Shown here one piece after another: positions 1-27,100 of a DNA stretch of 64,000 nt (position 1 is its first letter; every line of letters starts with the position of its first letter). Both the position numbers and the translations under genes were made by a program. Origin of the DNA: Brasenia schreberi (lineage: Eukaryota > Streptophyta > Magnoliopsida > Nymphaeales > Cabombaceae); the NCBI GenBank assembly GCA_036023115.1, contig JAYKKT010000090.1, positions 36,038,501 to 36,102,500 of the forward strand. Reading direction: 5' to 3'. Under the pieces are notes generated by a model that did no database searches, had not been told where the DNA came from, and worked only from the letters and a program-made list of their open reading frames with translations.

Positions 1-1539
1 ACCGGCTATATATATATATATCAATGATAGAATCTTTTAGATATACTCTCAAAAGATCATCATCCGATCATTCATAAAAGATAATTGAACAGATTAGGCT
101 TACAAGTATATAATGTTGAAGGATCCTTTCACATACATATATGTATATATACAATACACAATGGAGAGTGACCTTTCCCATTCCAATCCATCCCGATAGG
201 TTGAACTGGATGAGGACCGGCTAGAAAAATGTCTGGAATTGACAACGAGAATCAGAGCCCTCACTGTTTGGTTCCGGTTTCACCTATTAGAGGACCAAAA
301 CCGGAACAACCAACTTAAAGTTTTTTTCTATATTTAAAATCCCCTCTCTTTTTTGAACAAAAGTGAAACCAAACTGGAACTGAATCCAAGTTAAGGTCAG
401 AAGTAGGACCGTAACCAAACCTATAGGAGAGGCGGTTAAGTTCATGTTCCAGGTTTTGGCGAAACTGAAACCAACGATTTGGAACTGTTTATCGAGAACT
501 GGACATGACTCTCTCTCTCTCTACACACTGTGCTGATTGATTCAACTTATAATGAAGCTAGTTAGAATCAGTGAGCGTGAACCTCAACGTGAACTCACCA
601 AACTCTTTTACCCCAACGTCAACATTGTCAATATCAAATCAGTAGAGTTTTGTACCCAGAGCAATCAGCGCCTTGGCAATGAAGCTGCTGGTCGGGAGTT
701 CGACTCCAAGGGGGTACATGCGTGGGTGCGGGTGTTAGGCTTGGCTATGTATTTTTCTTACTTATACATTTAGAATCAATGACTTACCATCACACTAGTT
801 CTTAGTTAGAAACAGAAGTGAAACCAAACCAGAACCAGACCCAGTGAAGATCGGAACCAAACTCATAGGGGGCCAGTTTAGTTTCCATCACAGGTTTCAG
901 GGGAATCAAAACCGATGCTTTGAAAGCAGCAAACCCGGTTTGCCCAGGATCATATATACGTGTGTGTGTGTAAGAGAGAGAGAGAGCTATCACAAGCTGA
1001 GCCTGCTCATTATCATCTCATATTAACACGACCTGAGTCCTAGCTCGTCCGCATTCGTGAGAATGAGGAGCCACATATCAAATTTGTCTTTCAACCTCTC
1101 TGTCTTTCTTTTACTTTCTTTTAGATTTCCAATATTTACTAATTGGAACGAGATAGATCAAGTCTTTAACCTAACTAGATTAATGTTTCCCATCTAGTTC
1201 TAGATTGCTAATCACATAAAGACTTCATCTGTCTAGACCAATTAACTATTTAACCTATCTGCATCTACTTATGGCAACAGTCATCACATCTTAAAGAACT
1301 TGCGCAGTTTGTGCGCAATTTAATTCAGACAGAGCAAACAACTTAAACTTTGCATCCAAGCAAGTGATGGCACAAACACTTATAAGTGATCATGATCATT
1401 AAATCTAATATTTATGGTTTATTATTTTACTGTACCTGTACATATAAATGATCATTCAGATTCTTATTGCATAAACTGCAAGATAGCAGAATAAGAACTG
1501 ATCTTTAAATGAGAAAAGTAGAAAATTACTTGTATAACT
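1..1539. other. Non-coding flank downstream of ADCS
   Basis: No gene is visible here. Stretches at about 180-520 and 790-920 are rich in GGTTC/GAACC-type words, like those of degraded hAT-type repeats, but no paired termini or target-site duplication could be found. Short CT and GT microsatellites occur near 511-525 and 960-985. A tRNA-like SINE candidate at about 655-770 is listed separately. The ADCS 3' UTR and polyadenylation site should lie in the last few hundred bases. Confidence 0.5.
655..770 (+). repeat. Possible tRNA-derived SINE fragment
   Basis: The stretch contains GGGAGTTCGACTCC at about 693-706, which resembles a tRNA-type box B, followed by a G-rich run. A similar arrangement (GCAAATTCAACTCC followed by a GGGGGGTGTATACC-like run) occurs near 25,855. 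No cloverleaf, anticodon stem or clear target-site duplication can be drawn, so a functional tRNA is unlikely. The SINE call is inference. Confidence 0.3.
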
Positions 1540-16118
<14,579 letters not shown>

Positions 16119-17236
16119 GCCAAACAAACAAGCTTACACAATTCGACTAGACATCTAATCTTATATGTCTGAAGAACAATCATACACCTTTCAACCTGAC
16201 ATGTCATTCGAGAAAAGAGGTCAATGGCATGATGCTGTGGCCAATCAGTTCTTCGCCTAAACGTTCAAAAAAAATTATTAAATCAAAATCCAACAGAACA
16301 TGATGAAAAACAATCTAAGACAAATAATTACAATGGCAAGAATAACATTATTAGTCATAGGCCATTCTAAATCTGAAAATGCATCATTTATGATGTATAG
16401 AGAAGCGCATGCATTTACTAAATCATTTTCTTGTATTTAGATAAGGACACCAATATGAGAAAAGGAGCAAAAGTACCCCCTTCAGATGGTTTGCGCTTGG
16501 ATGTCGATTTCTATACTGTGTAAAAAGGTCTGCTCCAGCAGATATTTTATTCCTACCAAAAGTTGGTAGTCTTCTTTGACGTAGTTACGTGCACCCCCCT
16601 ATAGAATATTCAATGAGTTGGACCTCTGTAGAATTTTAAGCTTCTAGCGTTAGGTGTTCCACTTTCAACTCGTGGCCAAGTTCACGAAAAGAAAAGTCTC
16701 CAAATGGAAAGCACCCAACAATTTTCTAATCATAATAGATCTCCAACTCCACATCAAACTGCCGATGTGAACACTAACAATATCCACACATACACAGATA
16801 CATAGAGAGAGTTGTAACCGGTTTCTTCAGCAAGTAAAAGTGGAAGAGAGTGAGAGGAGACGAAGCGTTATCAAGCGAGAGGAGGAGAGGAGACGAAGCA
16901 TTATCAAGCGAGAGGAGGAAAGGCGACTCATTTTCGAGTTACAAAAAGTTATGCATTTGTTACTGACGTGGATCATTGTATAAAGGGTCCAAACGGTGAC
17001 AGAAGCGAGTACGACACCCACTAAAAAAGGGGAAGTCATTCATTCACTCATTTTTCTCTAAAGAATACACCCTTTTTTCCAAAAGTTTCGAAATTATCTC
17101 TCATACTTCTCGTACTCTTCTTTTTCTACACACCCTTCACGTTAACATCTCCCCTGTCTCCTTTTCTTTCTTCACGCCTCCTTCACTTTAACACCGCCCC
17201 CAGTTCTATACCCAAACAAATAATCGACAGTAGCAC
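16119..17236. promoter_or_regulatory. ADCS 5' leader/promoter region with 33-bp tandem repeat
   Basis: This is the sequence between the ADCS start codon and arm A of the inverted duplication. Because ADCS is on the minus strand, it must contain the original leader and promoter. A 33-bp unit beginning GAGAGGAGACGAAGC is present twice in tandem (16852-16884 and 16885-16917, one base different). C/T-rich tracts occur near 17090-17200. I cannot place a TATA box or transcription start. Confidence 0.45.
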
Positions 17237-17479
17237 GAAGGTTCATTGCGATTTATCAGAAAAAATAGCAAGCTCTAACTATCAAAATACTTAAAACACC
17301 AGAGAAAAGATAAAACCCAGACACAACCAACACAAGCGACGAAACAGGCTGCTAGCATAGAGAAATCCTACCCTAAAGAGAAGCAGCCGGAACCAACTCA
17401 TGGTCTGAACAAATTAACGATCTTTAATTGTAAGAACCCTAAGGAACCAATCAGGGCTCGTGCAGAAGGCAGAAGTTAC

Positions 17480-17597
17480 CTATAGTGGCAGGTGTGTCGT
17501 AGAAGATAGTGGGCGCCTGAACGACAGTAGCACGAACAGTCTGCACCGGCGAAAAAGCTGCCATATCAACTTCCGTGATCGCAGAAACGAGCGCCAT
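17480..17597 (-). pseudogene. Orphan copy of NIT4 exon 1
   Basis: This is a duplicate of the first coding exon of the NIT4 gene at 43159. It keeps the ATG, the open frame and the splice donor (GTAAC just after 17480). It encodes 39 residues ending [10 protein letters not shown] and differs from the intact exon by two substitutions (P5S, S29P) and one silent change. No NIT4 exon 2 follows on the minus strand; the next gene in this direction is ADCS. It cannot make a nitrilase. It could supply a leader or first exon for a downstream transcript. Confidence 0.9.
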
Positions 17598-17701
17598 GAC
17601 CCCTACGCTACAAGAAGAAACCGAACCCGCAATACCCACAACCGGGAATGGATCAATGGAGGAAAATAGAAATAAGAAGGTGGGGGATTGCCGGAAAAGT
17701 G

Positions 17702-17887
17702 CTATTTTCCGTACTTCCTCTTCAAATACTCTCTCAAAAACTGGTCTCTAGCGAGGGTTCTGGCTCGAATTGGTTCCACGTTGACGCATGCGTAGTAGGC
17801 ACCGACGACGAAGCAGCCGACTCCGGAAAGAAAGAGGCCGACAGTCTTTGCTATCTCCTTGGGAGTCGCTGAGTAGTACAACGCCAT
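17702..17887 (-). CDS. 61-aa predicted single-pass membrane protein, copy A
   Basis: An intact ORF encoding the same 61 residues as copy B (42869-43054); the two differ only at two silent sites. Residues about 14-33 (KTVGLFLSGVGCFVVGAYYA) form a hydrophobic, glycine-containing segment. A basic C-terminal tail follows with RARTLARDQF and a KRKYGK end. The small size, single membrane segment and Arg/Lys-rich tail fit an organelle- or ER-associated micro-protein. I do not recognise the family and assign no function. It lies 104 nt upstream of the orphan NIT4 exon 1, on the same strand, exactly as in arm B. Confidence 0.65.
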   Translation of the reverse strand: MALYYSATPKEIAKTVGLFLSGVGCFVVGAYYACVNVEPIRARTLARDQFLREYLKRKYGK

Positions 17888-18099
17888 AGACGTCTCTCGG
17901 GCATTTCATCGAACACTTCGGGTGTGAACTGGCGAAGCTCCTTCTAGCAGGATCCTTTGAGCGGGCCTCAACAGCAGACTCCAAGTGGGAAGTCGCGCCA
18001 TCAAAACCCAACGGGTGAGGAATGACGTTATCGAAATCCAACGGTGCAGCGTTCCTCACGCACTATGGGCCTCACGTTGGGTCTCACCCAATCTCTTTT

Positions 18100-19707
18100 C
18101 TCCCTAAGAATTCCTCTAAATTTTCCTAATTCGTTAAATGAAAATCCCCTCTTCTTTCTTCAGAGGCTCATAAATCACCGGCTACGGACTTTCCTTTCTG
18201 ACTTCGTGCACCGAGTGCGCCTCTGGTGGCCTGACTAAACCACGCTTACCTGTAAAAGAAATACAAGGAGAGAGCGAGAGAACCAATGGTGTGGTTTTGT
18301 TATTAAATGAAATTGTTCTTTCTCGTGGCTCATTGCTGGGTAGCCCATAAATCACTCTCCCTCAATTGAGCACGGTGCTCAATCTTTTGTATGGTTCTAT
18401 CCATTGAACAATTTATTGTCACACTCCATTATCTTCCATTGTTACACTGCTCAAACCTGCTTTTTATTAATCAAAACCCTTACTTTTACAGTCAAAACGA
18501 TCTAAAAAAATTCTGTGTTTTATGTATAAGAATTTATACCTTTCTACACGGAGGAAAGACAGTTTTGAATAGTGAAATAGTGGTGAAAATGTAAATATAT
18601 ATAATAGTAAATACTTAAACATTATTCATTCTCAAATCTACTCAAACATCAGCTTGAGTAGTATGATTCAGTGGAGATTTGAATTAAAAGTACAATGGTT
18701 TTTTCTTTGCCACTTGAAGCATTCATCTCAAATATCAAACGGTTGAAATGATAAAATAAATTTAAGCGTTTGTGTGGTTTGAGCATTTACCACTATCACA
18801 GAAGAGGTGAAAACGAGTTTAGAAGGTTCCTTCAAGCGTGCTGTAAGGGTTTTGATCCCAGCAAATAAGGCAGCATAATCTTCACTGCAAGTGTGGCTTC
18901 AGTGGTAGGCCGCGGTGGCCGACTTCACTAAGATCGTGGCTGCAGAGCTGAGGGCATTTGGGATCAGATTGAATTGTATATCACCATCTTAAGTATACAT
19001 TCCTTTCGCACCTGCCTTCATGAACTGGTAAACAAACAGACTCACTTGAAGGGGGCGAATATTCCCACATAAGTTTTGATGGTGGGGCAAACCATGTATT
19101 AGCCACCGATTCACCCGTGGATGTATAGACTTATCGTTGATTCTTCAAACTTATGGCCGGATGGAAGCAGGGGTGTCTCACTGCAGGTTGAGGTCTAATG
19201 AGAAATTCTATATATTTTGGGTTTACATGATTGGATGATACAAGTCTGGCCTAAAAGATTGGGGCCTAAATAATTTTAAGTGTCTGGGCCTGCGAAACTG
19301 TAATGAGCTCAAAATTTGGAGGCCTAAGGCAGTTGCCTTACCCATGAGCCACCTATGGATGGACATTCCGCCCGTGCTCGATGTAAACACACTACTGGTC
19401 GATGCCAGCATAAACTTCAGGGAAAAAGGGTCCAAACCCGGACTTATGTAGAAAACAGGTCTTACCTGTATTTTTTTCCAGGGTTCATAGTGTAGACTGT
19501 CGGCAAAATATAAACATGTTCCCGACCGTCGGCAAAACACCGACCTGTTGAAGATGGTTTGGTTGGATTCTAGATTGGAAAAGGAAGAAGAAAAAACACT
19601 ACAACTGATAATTAATTCATCAGATGATAAGTTAATAGCTTGTCATCGCATCATCATCACAAGGGTCTTTTTATGAACTGTTGCCAGTCACGAGTCTAAA
19701 GGTGAAG
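18100..19707. other. Upstream part of arm A, no gene recognised
   Basis: The sequence upstream of the 61-codon ORF is duplicated in arm B. It contains AT-rich DNA and, at about 19240-19380, a GGCCTAAGGCAGTTGCCTTACC-like stretch of the kind common in degraded plant repeats. Two TTTTGCCGAC-type words lie near 19495-19540. The 105-codon ORF at 19223-19540 has repeat-like composition and is disrupted in arm B, so I do not call it a gene. Confidence 0.5.
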
Positions 19708-19815
19708 GTCAGCACAAGGGACTTGTGACCTTATGCATGAAAACAGACTCCATCTGGTGAAAAACACAACAATTGAAATGCGCAGAAACCATGGTGATCA
19801 ATGATTAGGTGAAGC

Positions 19816-22800
19816 TCAGTCCTGGACGTCTTCTGGTTTCTTGGCAGTAGACTTTAGGTACCATCCTACAGAAGCTGCTATAGCTATAACCCCAGAGAGC
19901 ACCGCATAGTTCCTGTTTTTGTCGGTTGATGTGCTAGAAACCGAGGAACTACTTGGTTTGACGTCAGTTGTTTTCACTTCTGTTGGGTGCTCTTCAGGCG
20001 TATTATGTCCCTGAGACAGATAAAGAGAGGTCTTCACATTAACTTTTTATATCAAAATAAGGAAAAACGAATAGCCAGCCTCTACTAGAGCAACAAAAGC
20101 CACTTAGAACACAAACAACTACCTAGACTATACAACAACAACAACCAAGCCTCTTTTCATACTAGATGGGGTCGGTTACGTAGATTCTTTGTTTCCACAT
20201 ACCTCTATCATAATTTGTAGAATTCATGGTAAATAAGTCCGATAAAATTTTACGTTGGCTGTCGGAAGCCTAACGCAACTCTTCTCCTTTATCCTGGCTT
20301 TGAACCGACCATGCAAGAGTGATCCCTTACATGAGTGGAGTTTAAACAGCTACCTAGGCTAAAAAAAACAAAAAAGTATCAACATTGCTTTTAGGATTTG
20401 GGCACGACAAAATAACAGATAAACTAAGATTTACATGAGTGGAGTTTAAACTGCTACCTAGGCTACAAAAAACAAAAAGGTATCAACATTGCTTTTAGGA
20501 TTTGGGCACGACAAAATAACAGATAAACTAAGATTTGGGGGTCCTAACAGTAACCAGGAAATGAGATAGATGGGTCCGAGAAGAACACATGAACTAAGAT
20601 TTGAGGGTCCTAACAATAACCAAGAAATGAGATAGATGGGCCAACGAAGATACGTAAATGTAAAGTGGAGATGCGAGAGTCGAAAGATATACTAGTGCTC
20701 TCTCTCTCTCTCACACACACACACATGGACAATAAAGTTATTGTTAAGTCACTCACAAACCTTTCATTTTTGTTCTTACTTACTTGGAAAAAATTTGATG
20801 TCAGTCGAATACAGAAGGAGAACGCCATAAGATAATAAAGCCAGATTGATCAACACTAGTATCAGAGCCTCCAAGTTCTCTTCAAAATAGGTACCGTTAA
20901 AGTTTTATGCTTAATAAAAAAAGAAAAAATAAGAAGGAAAGGAGACTGCCCGTTAAAGTTTTTTGGTTAAAGTTGTCTTGTGAGTATACTGAACACAGAA
21001 GGCCAGATCGACCAAGATCTAAAGAACGCCAAATTAGCCAGAATCGACCAAAGGTCACAAGGTTGAAAGAAGAAGGGCAAAGGGAGGTAGTGACCTCCCT
21101 CTCTCTCGTTGCTTTCTCTCCTCTCTCTTCCCTTTTATATCTCTCGAAAACTGCTCTACGATTTCAAAAAACCGTGGGCAAAAAAACAACTATTTTCTAA
21201 AACTACCCCCAGTTTTGAAAAACCACTAACAGTTTCCAAAAACAACCCCTCATGTAGTGGACTAAAAAGTTTGTTCTACTCCTTGCTATTTTTTGAAATT
21301 TTCGTTATGTTATAAGGTAAAATCACCAAAACATCCAGACATTTTCAAGTAAAAAGTCAATTTTACTCGCAGACAAACAAAAAATAAGTTTTGTCCTGTG
21401 GTTGTTTATAAAAATTATGAAATATCAAGACATTAAATTACATCGCTTATCTGATTAAAGATTCAGAGTTCTCTCACTATGTTAAAAGACATGATTGCCC
21501 CTATCTTTTTTGAAAATTTATAAATTCAAAGTGAAGGGCAAAATTAAAAGTTTACCCTCAATTAGTTACAAATTTTACAAAAAGTTGGACATCATTTTAC
21601 TAATCTGCCCTTGGTTGTTTTGAAAAAAATGTCAAAACAAGGCAGACATATAAAATTATCGGTTTGCCCTATAGTCTGGGAAAATTATCGGTGGCAGGAA
21701 TTTTTGAATTAAAAAAAAACTAGTTTATGGTTTGATTCCGTAAATAAAAAAATCAAGTCATGAAAAACTCAATAATTGTGCTTAAAATATGTATGAAACT
21801 AGTTTTAAGTACCATAAGTTATTTTCAATTCAGTAGTTGGATATTCTGCATTCAGTATATTAACAGTTTGTTATTTATTGTGTGTTGCTTGTTAAATGTT
21901 TTCTTTTAAACTGCGTAATTGTTAATTTTGCTAAACACATAAAAATGAATTCAAGAATGTGCATATGAATTGACAAAAATAAAAAAGTTAAACGGTATAA
22001 ATTTTCAAAAGTAAAAGAAAATAATCTCATTGGCTCTTCCATTGGAACTTATAGAGTATGTATTAAGGAAAATTGTGTGTCCTCCACCTATGACGTCACA
22101 GAGCAACAGAAGAAAACATTTAAAACATTCCTAAGAGATGATACGATAGCAAAAACTATCATGTTAACATATATGAAGGATGATCAGATGATTAAGGTCT
22201 TTAAAGACATTGAAACCAAAGAAAAAGTTGTTTGATTAAATAACAACCAAATACGATACTAAAGCTAAACAGCATGTTCAACTACTACTACAAAAGTAGA
22301 ACTCCTATAAAATGAAATAAAGAGATAATATAGTAGAACATGTTAACCATATGATGATAATGACAAGAGATTTAGCTATAACAAAATCAGTCATCCCAAA
22401 ACCAATACAAATATCCACAATATTGAACAGTCTTTCCCGTCATGAAACATGGTCGCTACTGTTCTTAGACTAGGGCCTGAAACAAACCTTTCAGAACTAT
22501 CCCTTAAACTATCAATTGAATAAGAACACATACAAAAACAAAAAAGAAAAATTGCTAGTAGATCAAAACGAGATAGGGTCCAACTTCAAACCTAACTAGA
22601 AGAAAAATAAATCAAACAACAAGTTTAGCAAGAGTAATAAAAAGGGTGGTAACCTTTTAAGAAATCATATGAAAACACTTCTTGGTTCAAGTATTTCAAT
22701 TGTGAAAAAATGGGACACTACTAGAGAGATTGCCGCAACAAGAAAAATTATGGAACAACCAATAACCCGGACAATCAGAGAAGCAGAATATAATCTGAGT

Positions 22801-24099
22801 AATATTAGAATGCTTATACATGGACCACTTTGTGACTGGTTGGTGGATTGACTCTGCAATAACGAGACATATCTCGAAGAGCAAGAAAGGGGCAATGGAT
22901 CTATGAGAATATAAACTAGGGGAACATAGGATGTATATAAAAAATAATACATTTTCTGATGTTCTTAGAATATGATCATTTAGAATCTATGTACAAGGCA
23001 TACCGGTGGTTTTGACTGATGTATTGATTGTGCCAACTATAAGGGATAATCTGGTTTTGGTCCCTACCTTGAGTCATGTTTATTCCTGGCAAAGTGAAAG
23101 CGGAGAAGCATCGAAGTGTGTTTTTTTTTTGAAGAAATTTATATTGAACATGATCTATTCAAATTAAATATCAATAAAAATAAAGGTTCTTCTGCTTATA
23201 TTGATTGTGCCTTTAATGTTAACGTGAATGTGTGCCATAAACATTGAAAGCATATAAGTCTAAAAAAGTTGAAGCGTTAAAAAAAATATAAACAAGAAGT
23301 TGAGAACCAACTAGGCCATGTAATAAAAGTCTTGAGATCATATAGAGGTGGTGAGTACACCTCTAAAGACTGGTATTGTTAAGCAAAATACAATGGGCAT
23401 GACACCTCAACAGAATGGTGCAGCTTAAAGATATAACAGGACTTTACTAACGATTTTATCATAAGGACCATGGACTGATAGAGATGAGAGATGTTGAATT
23501 CTTAGAGGATACTAAGAATGACATCCTTGAAAATAATGATGAGTATGTTGACAATCTAGACGATTTAAATTAATCATCATTTGAACTCATAGATTATCTT
23601 TCTAAACAATCTGAAACCTTAAGTGGACATAAATGACCTAAAGTCATACCATCCTACTTAAGGGATTATCACACTTACCAGGTAGAGGAAGTGTATAACT
23701 TGATGGATATAAATGAGTTGACTGATAATTAACATATCGTCAAACTATTGACTAACCTAGGAGAAAGCCATGGATAAGAAAATTGAATCCATTAAGAAAA
23801 ACCAAGTCTGCGAGTTAGCTGATTTGCCACAAGGAAAAAAAGTCATATGATATAAATGAGTTCTAAAAAAAATATAAGGTCAATGGATCAATCGATAAAT
23901 TTAAGGCGAGGTTGGTTGCAAATATATTCTCGCAAAAAGAGGGGATAGATTATATTAAGACATATTTTCTTGTTGCGAAATTTGCATTCATAAGGATAAT
24001 TCTAGCAATCTGAGCATATTATGTTCTGGATTTACATAAGTGGAATATAAAAACTGTTTTTTAAATGGAGATTTAGAAGAAATCATATACATGCAATAA

Positions 24100-24145
<46 letters not shown>

Positions 24146-27100
24146 AAAGGCCAAGAAGACAGTGTATACGGGTTAAAAAAATCCCTATATGGCCTTAAAC
24201 AATCACCTCGTCAATGGTATTTGACCTTTCAAAATGTCATATTAGAACTTGAGTTTGTGGCTAATGAACTTGATCACTGTGTATATGTATGGAACAGTGG
24301 AGCCACTTTGTCATCTTATCATTATACATAGATGACATATTGTTGATCGGAAACGACAATGAAATGATTGTCAAAACCAAGTCATGGTTAAACTCTAGAT
24401 TAGAAATGAAGGATATGGGGGAAACATCTTATATTATGGGTATAAAATTTTTTCGAGAGAGAGTGTCTAAACTATTATGCCTTAGTCAGGAGAGATATAT
24501 TGATTACATCCTCAAAAAGTTTAAAATGGGTGAATGCAAGCCTACAATAATACCCATTCTAAAGGGATCAAACTAAGCAAGGCTCATTGTCTCGGTATAG
24601 GAGCCGATAAGCCTAATGTTCCTTATGAACAAATTGTGGGTAGCCTGATGTATGCTATGTTATGCACAAGATCGGATATCAGCTTTGTTGTTGGTCTCGT
24701 AAATATATATTAAAGTAATCCTGGCTGGAAGCACTGAATAGCTGTGAAAAGGATTCTAAGATATCTTAAAGAAACAAAAAGTTAGTTTTCTAAGTATATG
24801 AACTTAAAATGGTAGGATACTCAGGTGCTGACTTTGTTGGGAACAAAGATGACACCAATAAAAAAAGGGTTCTAAACCCCTTGACTAAAGGCATAACAAA
24901 GGATTTTTTCTCAAAGCATGTTATTGTTATGTAGGTAAGAAACCACATAATGGGTAACGATTGCAATAGCAATCATAAAATGACATGACTACGAAAATCC
25001 TACAAAAGTGGGAGAAAAACCAATATGTCAAATTACTTTGAATAGTCATATGGGAGATGTTAAGCCAAGAAACTGGTCATTATCGGTAATTTCACCCACG
25101 AAAACGACTAGATCAACCATCTAGCCGTTTCTCATGGAGGTTGTTACAGAACAAGTCTATAAAAGTCGGGACTTTTACAGAATGAGTCTGTAACAGTCAA
25201 ATAAGGGCTCCATAATGGAAAGCCCAACCTAGATATCCGAGAGGAGAAGCCATGCGTTACTCTATAAATTAACCACGAAAACTCACAAACCTCTCATTTT
25301 TGTTCTTTCTTACTCGAGGAAAATGTCATGCCAGCCGAATGTTGAAGGAGGATGCCAGAGGATCAGACGATCTTCACAAAGCCAAATCAGTTGGCAGTTA
25401 TACCCCATAAAGGTACCCCCATGGCACATATCATAGGAACAAAATCTTTACTCTCCTAATAAAGTGGCATCTTGAACGAGGCCTTGATTCTCTAGGTTTT
25501 CAATAGTGACATCTAGAATAGCAGGTTTAGATCTTTTGGCTTCCAGGTCTGTTATATTGTTGGATCTTGCCATGGTACCAGCCACCTCCATCTCTATCAC
25601 ATATTTTTACAATCTACATGCAGATTTTCTTGTCATATTGATGCATATGCAGATTTTCTTGTCATATTGATGCAGGTGTCTGTGCAAGCACATATAGCTA
25701 TACTTATATATAATATAATCTCACATAACTGTAAAAGAAACTCAATTTTAACAAGTAATTATTGATTAATCAAGTAATAATAAGTTAATCATGTCTTCTT
25801 GTAACATTTATTAAATCATGCTCTCAGCAGGGCTCTCGACTTGCGTGTTGCGGACTGCAAATTCAACTCCTGGGGGGTGTATACCCAGGTTCAGCCTCCC
25901 ATTGTACCAAATGTGTGTGTATCTGTATGTATGTATAGATAGATAGATAGACAAATACACTAAATCATCTTCAAGCTAAAACTTTTAGTTACAGAATATT
26001 TAAAATAGTCAGTAGTAAGTGCAACATGGGAAGTATGAGGGTCTCAGTGCCCGACACAGGTGCAGCACCCTATCAGAAATGTATGATGGCATAGGATTTT
26101 CTAGTAATACATCAAAATTTCGCACTGCAGACTGTTTAGCACAAGGCATCACATAGCAACGTTCCCAAGTTTTGCTCATTTCTACATACTACTTAGAAGA
26201 AGTGGATGTGTACCTTACGAGCAAGCTTCTCTAACTTCTCTTGTTCAACTTTCTGCAAAAGAATGAAAACATAAAACACAACAAATTAAAATCCTGGATG
26301 AATCGAGGCACAAGGAGAAAGAGAATATGCAAGTGAAGACCAGCGCATCATAAGGGAAACCAACAACACTGAACGATCACATCACATGCTTACAATGGAG
26401 AAGAAAACATGATAGTGTAATGAGATAAAGCACACTCTTCTATGCTAGGTTATCAATAGCGCACTATAGTGGCCGCTATAGCGTTTTAGCAGTACGTAAA
26501 ATGCTATAGCGGGTAACCCTTCGCGTGTAACCCGCTAGGGCCACTAACAGCGCTATAGCGGACCGCTATAGCACTAGTAGCGGACATTCGTATTTGGGTT
26601 GGGTCCCAACCCAACCTACTTAAATCTTGCACCTCCTCTCCCACCTCTCTGCTCGCTTCTCTCTCTCCCAGCTCTCGCCTGCCTCTCTCTCCCACCTCTC
26701 GGCTGCCATCGGCCACCTCTGTGTGACTGCGTCCATCAGTTGCTTCCGCTTGTTGACTTACCTGTACTTTCAATTTGATATAAGTGAGTGTTGTTGCCGA
26801 AATAGTTTCAATCAAATTAGCTATCTTTTAATTTGATGAAGGCAAGTTCATGTAAGTGCCAAGATCGACCACAGTTTACTTGAAGGGGTGAATCTACCGT
26901 ATTACAGACTTCAACATTTTGCTTTTCTATGACATCATCTCAGAAAAATAGGGGAAAAAGTCACTACAAAGTCAAAATTAGGCCCTTTACATATTTTTTC
27001 AAGGATCAAATAATAAACCACCTAAACTTTTGAAGTTCTTCATTCTCCCCCAATTTATATATGGGTTTAGGAATGAAGTGTGCATTTTTTAGATATACAT

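Larger units (their letters stand above)
17237..19707 (-). repeat. Arm A of large inverted duplication
   Basis: This 2.47-kb segment is the reverse complement of 41034-43518. Similarity is near-identical over most of its length; in the two coding stretches I compared base by base, 5 of 304 positions differ. Similarity stops at 17237 against 43518 and at 19707 against 41034. A small replacement of about 15-20 bp occurs near 18105-18115 relative to arm B (about 42622-42657). The arm carries a 61-codon ORF, an orphan NIT4 exon 1 with about 240 bp of NIT4 intron 1, and about 1.8 kb of upstream DNA. Arm B joins the complete NIT4 gene, so arm A is the derived copy. Confidence 0.93.

Noticed and set aside
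685..735. Box-B-like sequence considered as a tRNA gene
   Set aside because: No acceptor stem, anticodon arm or consistent cloverleaf could be formed. Kept only as a weak SINE candidate.
19223..19540. 105-codon ORF in arm A (part also open in arm B at 41307-41519)
   Set aside because: Composition and wording match degraded plant repeats, and the frame is broken in the other arm by small differences. No domain recognised.
19595..19680. CACTACAA word with nearby TTTTGCCGAC motifs, suggesting a CACTA transposon terminus
   Set aside because: No matching opposite terminus or 3-bp target-site duplication could be found, and the words lie inside the inverted duplication without marking its edge.
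26504..26836. ORFs on both strands inside the hAT element
   Set aside because: They come from CT/GA-rich simple sequence and lack transposase motifs.
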